Assembly: GCA_021736615.1 (NCBI GenBank)
Contig: JAIPFN010000201.1
Coordinates: 1 to 10,800, forward strand
Source: Phycisphaerae bacterium
Lineage (GTDB): Bacteria; Planctomycetota; Phycisphaerae; Sedimentisphaerales; Anaerohalosphaeraceae
DNA: 10,800 nt
Direction: 5' to 3'
The notes beneath the pieces are model-generated. The model had not been told where the DNA came from. It was given only the letters and a program-made list of their open reading frames with translations, and searched no databases. Below are positions 7,329-10,800 of this stretch, piece after piece. Within the stretch, counting starts at the first letter, position 1. Each line of letters starts with the position of its first letter. Position numbers and translations under genes: made by a program.

Positions 7329-7341
7329 CCGCATCATGCGG
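7329..7341. repeat. Near-perfect palindrome upstream of the PPIase gene
   Basis: CCGCAT and ATGCGG flank a single C. The outer GG/CC bases also pair after one mismatch. It lies 36-48 bp upstream of the start codon, in the 5' leader or promoter. It could be an operator or a small RNA hairpin, with no evidence to choose. Confidence 0.35.
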
Positions 7342-7540
7342 ACCCATTGCTAAACAGGATAAATATCCCATAAACCAGTAAAAAATCCAGCAAAAAACAT
7401 GAATTCAATGATTATTTTCTATTTTTTGCAATTCAAGTAAAGCGGTTTTTATTGGGATCATTACGTCTTGGCGAGCATTGGTGCCCTTTATGTTTTTGGT
7501 TCACATCCAATAAAGTTGATAGATGATGCGTCTTCAATGT

Positions 7541-7568
7541 AAAAATTAAAATGCAAAAAGCAAAATGA
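7541..7568. repeat. Degenerate A-rich heptamer repeat
   Basis: Consecutive 7-base units AAAAATT, AAAATGC, AAAAAGC and AAAATGA are followed by decaying units to about 7589. The region is A-rich, so some periodicity is expected by chance. The AAAAxGC units in register are the reason for the call. Confidence 0.4.
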
Positions 7569-7697
7569 CAAATAAAAACTTAAAAATATTAGTCCGGCCT
7601 CAACGGTAAAACATGCTTTATTGTTCGTTTGGGTCTATTTTGAATATCCTTATTGCCGGTCCTTAAATTTCCAGAAAACGCTTTTGGTTCATAAAGC

Positions 7698-7725
7698 TTC
7701 ATAGGAGTTCAATATGGCTTGTCAA
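7698..7725 (-). promoter_or_regulatory. Possible distal promoter toward the PPIase operon
   Basis: On the minus strand a perfect TTGACA (7725-7720) is followed after 16 bases by TATGAA (7703-7698), which matches the -10 consensus at four of six positions. It would start a transcript with a leader of about 400 nt before the PPIase gene. Direct evidence is limited to the hexamers. Confidence 0.25.
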
Positions 7726-7767
7726 GCAGTTTCGCTTTTTGCAAAACCAGGCGGACCCCAATTTTGA
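7714..7767 (+). other. 17-codon reading frame with a strong ribosome binding site
   Basis: The frame ATG 7714 to TGA 7767 encodes MACQAVSLFAKPGGPQF. AGGAG (7704-7708) lies five bases upstream of the ATG. I do not recognise the peptide. Such a short frame can arise by chance, or be the 5' end of a decayed gene or a leader peptide. No plus-strand gene follows for 2.7 kb, which argues against an attenuator. Confidence 0.2.
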
Positions 7768-7789
7768 TCTTTAATTTTTGATTTTTACA
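7762..7789. repeat. Degenerate TTTTGAT heptamer repeat
   Basis: Four consecutive units are TTTTGAT, CTTTAAT, TTTTGAT and TTTTACA. The first and third are identical. It overlaps the end of the 17-codon frame. Confidence 0.45.
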
Positions 7790-7997
7790 ATACAATGTGA
7801 ATCAACTTTCTGGGAGTTGAACCATGTTTTTTATATCTTCCAGGCAAACCTAAGCTGGCTTTATGCACCAACCAGAAATTGTCCTGAACTAGATTAATTT
7901 CTGTCAACTTATCACAGGACGGGCCCAAAAGTCGAGTCCTTCATTAGACATTATACAATATGGAACATCCGCCTTTGGCAGAGTCATTATTCATTTC

Positions 7998-8019
7998 AAA
8001 CTGGCCGATAGGTCAGTTT
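7998..8019 (-). terminator. Hairpin across the stop codon of the OB-fold lipoprotein gene
   Basis: AAACTGGCC (7998-8006) and GGTCAGTTT (8011-8019) form a 9-bp stem with one G-U pair and a 4-base loop. The TGA stop (8015-8013) lies in the stem. No T-run follows in the direction of the gene, so it may act as an mRNA 3'-end stabiliser rather than a standard intrinsic terminator. Confidence 0.35.
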
Positions 8020-8795
8020 GAGTTTTTAATTCCCTTTTCCATCAGCAGCTCGTATGAATAGCCGGAACCGAAATCTTTATCCAGGGCTATCGTTCCCTCG
8101 AATTCCACTACATCTCCGACATTGACAGTTTCCTGGGTTGTGACCAGCAGATCATTTGTTCCTGCTACACCGGTTCCGTCTTGTAGGTGTACCCAGTTTT
8201 TGCCCATTATAGCGGCGTTGAATTTAGTGACTTTTCCTTTTATCCTAACGACCTTGTCGCTGTACGATTTGCGGTTGGAAAATAGTTCTCCGATCGTCAA
8301 TCCGCCCTCGGCCGGTTCAACTTTGATCGGCTCAACTGTTTTATTTGCAGGCGGACTTGGAGAATAAACCGTAGAACCGCCGTCGGACAGCTTTTTGACC
8401 ACACTGACAAAAAGGATGGTTTCAAATGTTTTGTTCAATTGCTTGCTGTGAAAATTATTCATAACAAGCGGATTTTCAAAAGAAATGGTATCCCCAACCT
8501 TGATCGGCATTTTTTGTATAGCCATCCAAAGCTCAGTGCCGTTTTCGTCGGCCTTTAAGTACATATAAGACTCTGTGTCGAGAACCTCGGTGACAACAAC
8601 CGTGTGAACCCCGCCACTCGGCACCGTCGCGGCAGGGTGCGTATGTACCTCGGATTTCGTTGGCGGCTGTGACTGGGGCAGGCGTTTTACCTGACGCTGC
8701 TGCGGCTGCGTATTTTGGGATTGCGAACTGTCTTCTTTGCAAGACGACAAAAACAGGATTGCAGTAATAGATATCAAATATAGCAATGTCTTCAT
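8013..8795 (-). CDS. Lipoprotein with two OB-fold-like modules (NrfJ-like)
   Basis: This is a 260-residue predicted lipoprotein: hydrophobic residues 3-16, lipobox LSSC with C19, then a Gln/Pro-rich linker to about residue 58. Module one (about 60-135) has GGVHTVVVTEVLDTESYMYL, then ELWMAIQKMPIKVGD and LVMNNFHSKQLNKTFETILFV. This pattern of 'V-x-E-x-x-x-x-x-x-Y-x-Y', 'W-x-A', 'K-V-G-D' and 'M-x-N-F-x-S-K-x-L-N-R-T-F' resembles NrfJ-type small OB-fold domains found near multihaem cytochrome genes. Module two (about 165-255), from LTIGELFSNR through VVRIKGKV, NWVHLQDGTG and VGDVVEFEGTI, resembles nucleic-acid-type OB folds that act as extracytoplasmic ligand domains. The ligand and role are unknown. 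AAGGA lies about six bases before the ATG, in a hairpin loop. No cytochrome genes are visible nearby. Confidence 0.65.
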   Translation of the reverse strand: MKTLLYLISITAILFLSSCKEDSSQSQNTQPQQRQVKRLPQSQPPTKSEVHTHPAATVPSGGVHTVVVTEVLDTESYMYLKADENGTELWMAIQKMPIKVGDTISFENPLVMNNFHSKQLNKTFETILFVSVVKKLSDGGSTVYSPSPPANKTVEPIKVEPAEGGLTIGELFSNRKSYSDKVVRIKGKVTKFNAAIMGKNWVHLQDGTGVAGTNDLLVTTQETVNVGDVVEFEGTIALDKDFGSGYSYELLMEKGIKNSN

Positions 8796-8818
8796 GGATT
8801 TTCCTTTTTATGAAATCC
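8796..8818 (-). promoter_or_regulatory. Hairpin presenting the ribosome binding site of the OB-fold lipoprotein gene
   Basis: In the minus-strand transcript, GGATTT (8818-8813) can pair with AAATCC (8801-8796), which directly abuts the ATG. The 11-base loop contains AAAAAGGA, the ribosome binding site. The 6-bp stem is modest. It could expose or limit ribosome access, but this is inference from pairing alone. Confidence 0.35.
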
Positions 8819-8819
8819 A

Positions 8820-8832
8820 GACTAAGTTAGTC
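8820..8832. repeat. 13-bp palindrome in the leader of the OB-fold lipoprotein gene
   Basis: GACTAA and TTAGTC flank one G, 25-37 bp upstream of the start codon. It may be an operator or an additional leader hairpin next to the ribosome-binding-site hairpin. No regulator is known. Confidence 0.35.
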
Positions 8833-9059
8833 TTTTAAAGTTAATTTACATAGTGAATATTGTAACAAAAAACTGTTAAAAATAAAAGTAAATTACTATC
8901 TCAGACAGAGGAGTTAAGCGAAATTATTTCGGGTTTACGTAATGTTGGCTTCCAGCCAACATCACACCAGACTACCCTTAAAGGCTGTTGACTGCACGTA
9001 AATTTTGTAATTTATCATTTGAGCAACATACCCGCGAGCACCCCAAATAAAACCCCAAC
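8833..9059. other. Intergenic stretch with two palindromes, no gene
   Basis: No credible reading frame is present between the two minus-strand genes. Two palindromes stand out. CGAAAT-T-ATTTCG is at 8919-8931. ATGTTGGCT-TCC-AGCCAACAT is at 8942-8962, a perfect 9-bp stem with a 3-base loop. Neither is followed by a T-run on either strand. A TTACAAT-like -10 (minus, near 8860) may belong to the promoter of the OB-fold lipoprotein gene. Confidence 0.45.
8942..8962. repeat. Perfect 9-bp hairpin
   Basis: ATGTTGGCT (8942-8950) and AGCCAACAT (8954-8962) flank TCC. The stem is GC-balanced and would be stable in RNA or as a cruciform. Without a T-tail it is not a normal intrinsic terminator. It could be a repetitive extragenic palindrome or a processing site. 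Confidence 0.5.
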
Positions 9060-9127
9060 AAAAAAAACCGTAATTCGTAATTGTTTTCCCACCCCTTGTC
9101 ATCCCCGCGGACGAAATGACGAATTAC
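9060..9127 (-). terminator. Likely intrinsic terminator of the glycosyltransferase gene
   Basis: On the minus strand, three bases after the stop-codon region, GTAATTCGT (9127-9119) can pair with ACGAATTAC (9078-9070), followed by GG and eight T (9067-9060). Inside the long loop GTCAT and ATGAC (9120-9116, 9102-9098) form a second stem around a CCGCGG core. The outer right arm lies within a doubled heptamer CGTAATT (9069-9082). The long loop lowers confidence in the classic mechanism. Confidence 0.5.
9069..9082. repeat. Two perfect CGTAATT heptamers
   Basis: CGTAATT occurs twice in tandem. A complementary copy (ACGAATTAC) lies 40 bases away and forms the terminator stem. The same heptamer appears again at 10414-10420, on the other side of the glycosyltransferase gene. 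Confidence 0.5.
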
Positions 9128-9130
9128 AGC

Positions 9131-10303
9131 TTAAAGCAGCTTGCGGTAAACCGCTTCGATAGTGTCTACCATCGTATCCGGGGCGAATTTTTCCACTACC
9201 GATTGCCTTGCGTTTGCCCCCAATCGCTCCCTGAGGGCTTTATCGCGTATTAGCTCGCCGCAGGCCTCAGTCAATCCTTCGACGTCTTCGGGTTCGACGA
9301 GTCTGCCGGTATTTTCGTTGACAACTTCTTTTGCCCCGTCAATGTCGAAGCTAATCGCCGGTTTTCCGGCTAGCATCGCCTGCGGTAGGACTCGGGCAAG
9401 CCCCTCGCGGAGCGAACAGTGGACAAGGATGTCCGAAGAATGCAGCACCCGGGGTATTTCGGTCGGGTCCACCATGCCGGTAAAGCGGAATCTGTTGGTG
9501 AGATTTTCCATCTGGATCTGGCTTTTCAGCTCTGCGGTAAGTGCACCGTCCCCTACGAACAGCCACATGCAGTCCGGGAACTGACCGGCGAGTTTTTTCG
9601 CAGACTCGACGATGTAATCGTGCCCCTTAAGCTCTGCCAGCCGGGCGATGCAGGTGATAACCACCGCCTGCGAGCTGATTCCATGCTTTCTGCGGAAATC
9701 GTTGATTGATTCCGGCGAGGGGGTTTGCAGATACATATCTTCCTCTATCGCCGAATATGCCGTCGTAAAATCGCCCGGTTTTCCGATACCGGCGGCGATG
9801 GCCTTTTCGTTCATTACATCGGCCACAGACAGAAATGCGTCGGTCTTTTTGGCCGTTTGTTTCTCGATAGCGATATAGAATTTGTTGATCAACTCGCTCT
9901 GATACGGGTGGAAAGCCAGTCCGTGGATAGTATGAACCACCTGCGGCAGTTTAGGGTTACCCCATTTATTCTTGAGAGCATATCCTGCGTATCGCCCTAG
10001 AATGCCCGCTTTTGCCGAGTGAGTATGGACGATGTCCGGCCCAATGTCGGCAATGATCTTCTTGATTTGGGCGTAGCTGACAATGTCATACACCGGCTTG
10101 ATAGCCCGCCGCATCTTGTCGACAACGATAGTTTTATACTTCTGGCCCTCGGTCTGCTTGAACATTTGCCCTTCAGGCCCAAGCGCAGGACCCGTAATAA
10201 GCGTAACATCATGCCCCCGCTCAGCCAAAAGCTTGCAGGTAATAAGAGTATTCTCCTGGGCACCGCCAAGGATCAAACGAGTTATAATATGTACGATTTT
10301 CAT
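9131..10303 (-). CDS. Glycosyltransferase family 4 (GT-B fold)
   Basis: A 390-residue cytoplasmic or membrane-peripheral retaining transferase that moves a sugar from a nucleotide-sugar donor, probably during envelope or exopolysaccharide assembly; the sugar and acceptor are unknown. The N-terminal acceptor domain has MKIVHIITRLILGGAQENT (1-19) with the glycine-rich GGAQ loop, then PDIVHTHSAKAGILGR (89-104). The donor domain begins near residue 212 and has ARLAELKGHDY (220-230), FVGDGAL (249-255) and the catalytic region SLREGLARVLPQAMLAGKPAI (start 297, end 317). In the usual E-x7-E motif the first Glu is E300, but the second position is Q308. The rest of the fold looks intact and the length is normal. 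No clear ribosome binding site precedes the ATG at 10303. It is followed by a probable terminator, so it looks monocistronic. Confidence 0.9.
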   Translation of the reverse strand: MKIVHIITRLILGGAQENTLITCKLLAERGHDVTLITGPALGPEGQMFKQTEGQKYKTIVVDKMRRAIKPVYDIVSYAQIKKIIADIGPDIVHTHSAKAGILGRYAGYALKNKWGNPKLPQVVHTIHGLAFHPYQSELINKFYIAIEKQTAKKTDAFLSVADVMNEKAIAAGIGKPGDFTTAYSAIEEDMYLQTPSPESINDFRRKHGISSQAVVITCIARLAELKGHDYIVESAKKLAGQFPDCMWLFVGDGALTAELKSQIQMENLTNRFRFTGMVDPTEIPRVLHSSDILVHCSLREGLARVLPQAMLAGKPAISFDIDGAKEVVNENTGRLVEPEDVEGLTEACGELIRDKALRERLGANARQSVVEKFAPDTMVDTIEAVYRKLL

Positions 10304-10381
10304 AAGGGCGATATCATAACGACTATCAAATAAAAATCAACCAAAACTTCAAAAAACCTCTTTAAACTGATCAACGCAAAC

Positions 10382-10410
10382 TTGACTTTGCCGACAACAC
10401 GTAATAAAAT
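10382..10410 (+). promoter_or_regulatory. Near-consensus sigma70 promoter of the Abi-alpha gene
   Basis: TTGACT (10382-10387) and TAAAAT (10405-10410) are separated by exactly 17 bases, and each hexamer differs from consensus at one position. Transcription would begin near 10417, giving a leader of about 55 nt before the ATG at 10473. This is the best promoter in the window. Confidence 0.65.
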
Positions 10411-10427
10411 ATTCGTAATTCAATCTT
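10400..10427. repeat. Degenerate CGTAATW heptamer repeat at the Abi-alpha promoter
   Basis: Units CGTAATA, AAATATT, CGTAATT and CAATCTT follow in register. The first and third share six of seven bases. The array overlaps the -10 element and the transcription start. CGTAATT is the same unit as at 9069-9082. Confidence 0.4.
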
Positions 10428-10472
10428 AAGCCGCATTAGTTAGTCATTACAATTTGTTTAAAGGTTTAGAGT

Positions 10473-10800
10473 ATGACAGAAGAAACAAAAGCAATAAAGG
10501 AGACTGCAATAGCTGCCCAGGAAATCGCTAAAACATCTGGTAAAGCTATAGATGCAGGTAGTAAGTTCGGGGGATTTGTAGCGAAATATATTTCTGGTCC
10601 ACTTGAACAAGCGACTGGTATAGTTGAAGATAAGTTTAAATATATCAGGTGGGAACGTCAGCAAAGATTAATGCTCCGTGCAGAGGACTTCATGAAAGAG
10701 ATTGGTTTAGCATCTCCAACTAGACCTGTCCCTTTGAAATTGGCCATTCCACTGCTTCAAGGGGCTTCGATGGAGGAAGACGACGACTTGCAGGATATTT
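10473..10800 (+). CDS. Abi-alpha (DUF4393) family protein, N-terminal part, cut by the window edge
   Basis: The frame is open from ATG 10473 to the end of the window (109 codons and one base); the C-terminus is missing. AAAGG (10460-10464) lies eight bases before the start. Residues 1-30 are a polar, probably helical, lead-in. Residues 33-58 contain the family block GGFVAKYISGPLEQATGIVED, in which G-P-L-x-E/Q-x-x-G-x-x-x-D is typical. A helix with WERQQRLMLRAEDFMKEIG (60-78) follows, then VPLKLAIPLLQGASMEEDDD (86-105), which matches the 'I-P-L-L-E-x-A-S-x-E-D-D-x-L' signature that normally precedes W-A-x-L-L. The family is named for abortive infection; its molecular mechanism is not known to me. 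It is divergent from the glycosyltransferase gene with its own strong promoter, so it is a separate transcription unit. Confidence 0.75.
   Translation, partial: MTEETKAIKETAIAAQEIAKTSGKAIDAGSKFGGFVAKYISGPLEQATGIVEDKFKYIRWERQQRLMLRAEDFMKEIGLASPTRPVPLKLAIPLLQGASMEEDDDLQDI

Larger units (their letters stand above)
7294..8012. other. Long AT-rich intergenic region, no recognised gene
   Basis: About 720 bases separate the OB-fold lipoprotein gene from the PPIase gene downstream of it. The stretch contains a palindrome near the PPIase start, two period-7 repeats, a 17-codon frame with a good ribosome binding site and a possible minus-strand promoter, all listed separately. It also has small hairpins: TCAACT/AGTTGA at 7802-7820, and GTCCTG/CAGGAC at 7881-7920 with a 28-base loop. 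I recognise no known RNA family, insertion-sequence end or tRNA. It may carry a long 5' leader for the PPIase operon or a small RNA. Confidence 0.5.

Noticed and set aside
7294..7371. Longer N-terminus for the PPIase gene starting at 7371
   Set aside because: It would bury the lipoprotein signal 26 residues in, and it lacks a ribosome binding site. The start at 7293 has GGAG at good spacing.
6045..10427. CRISPR array from the short repeats
   Set aside because: Units are 7 bases, directly tandem and without unique spacers, and no cas genes are present.
10458..10664. 68-codon minus-strand frame over the start of the Abi-alpha gene
   Set aside because: It is antisense to the plus-strand frame that carries family motifs, a promoter and a ribosome binding site.

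Overview
The window looks like chromosome from an anaerobic or facultative polysaccharide-degrading bacterium, most likely a planctomycete of the Phycisphaerae/Sedimentisphaerales type. This rests on gene content and is an inference. It combines a secreted GH78-type rhamnosidase, a DUF1571 protein (a family I associate mainly with planctomycetes), lipoproteins with good lipoboxes, moderate base composition, and AT-rich intergenic gaps carrying period-7 repeats. No rRNA, tRNA, insertion sequence or CRISPR array was found.

Layout. Positions 1-485 are an AT-rich leader with several inverted repeats. Next comes a secreted alpha-L-rhamnosidase-like GH78 protein (486-2642, +). It converges, with a 7-bp gap, on an exported DUF1571 protein (2650-3537, -) whose promoter region holds an operator-like palindrome matching the LacI/CcpA cre consensus. 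After about 300 bp without a clear gene comes a minus-strand cluster transcribed as parvulin-type PPIase lipoprotein (6061-7293), then acpS (5651-6040), then mnmG (3840-5654). The last two overlap by ATGA, so the cluster is probably one operon mixing envelope protein folding, acyl-carrier-protein activation and tRNA wobble modification. A gene-poor AT-rich gap (7294-8012) follows. Then come a lipoprotein with two OB-fold-like modules, the first resembling NrfJ-type domains (8013-8795, -), and a GT4 glycosyltransferase (9131-10303, -) with a likely intrinsic terminator. At the right edge a plus-strand gene (10473 onward, cut by the window) encodes the start of an Abi-alpha (DUF4393) family protein behind a near-consensus sigma70 promoter. 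This could be the edge of a defence or accessory region.

The three points most worth following up are: (1) the Abi-alpha gene and whatever lies beyond the right edge; (2) degenerate period-7 tandem repeats at five intergenic places, each with a different unit, with copies contributing to a stop codon, a ribosome binding site, a terminator stem and a promoter; (3) the cre/LacI-like operator placed just downstream of a -10 element in front of the DUF1571 gene. I see no complete new multi-gene system inside the window.
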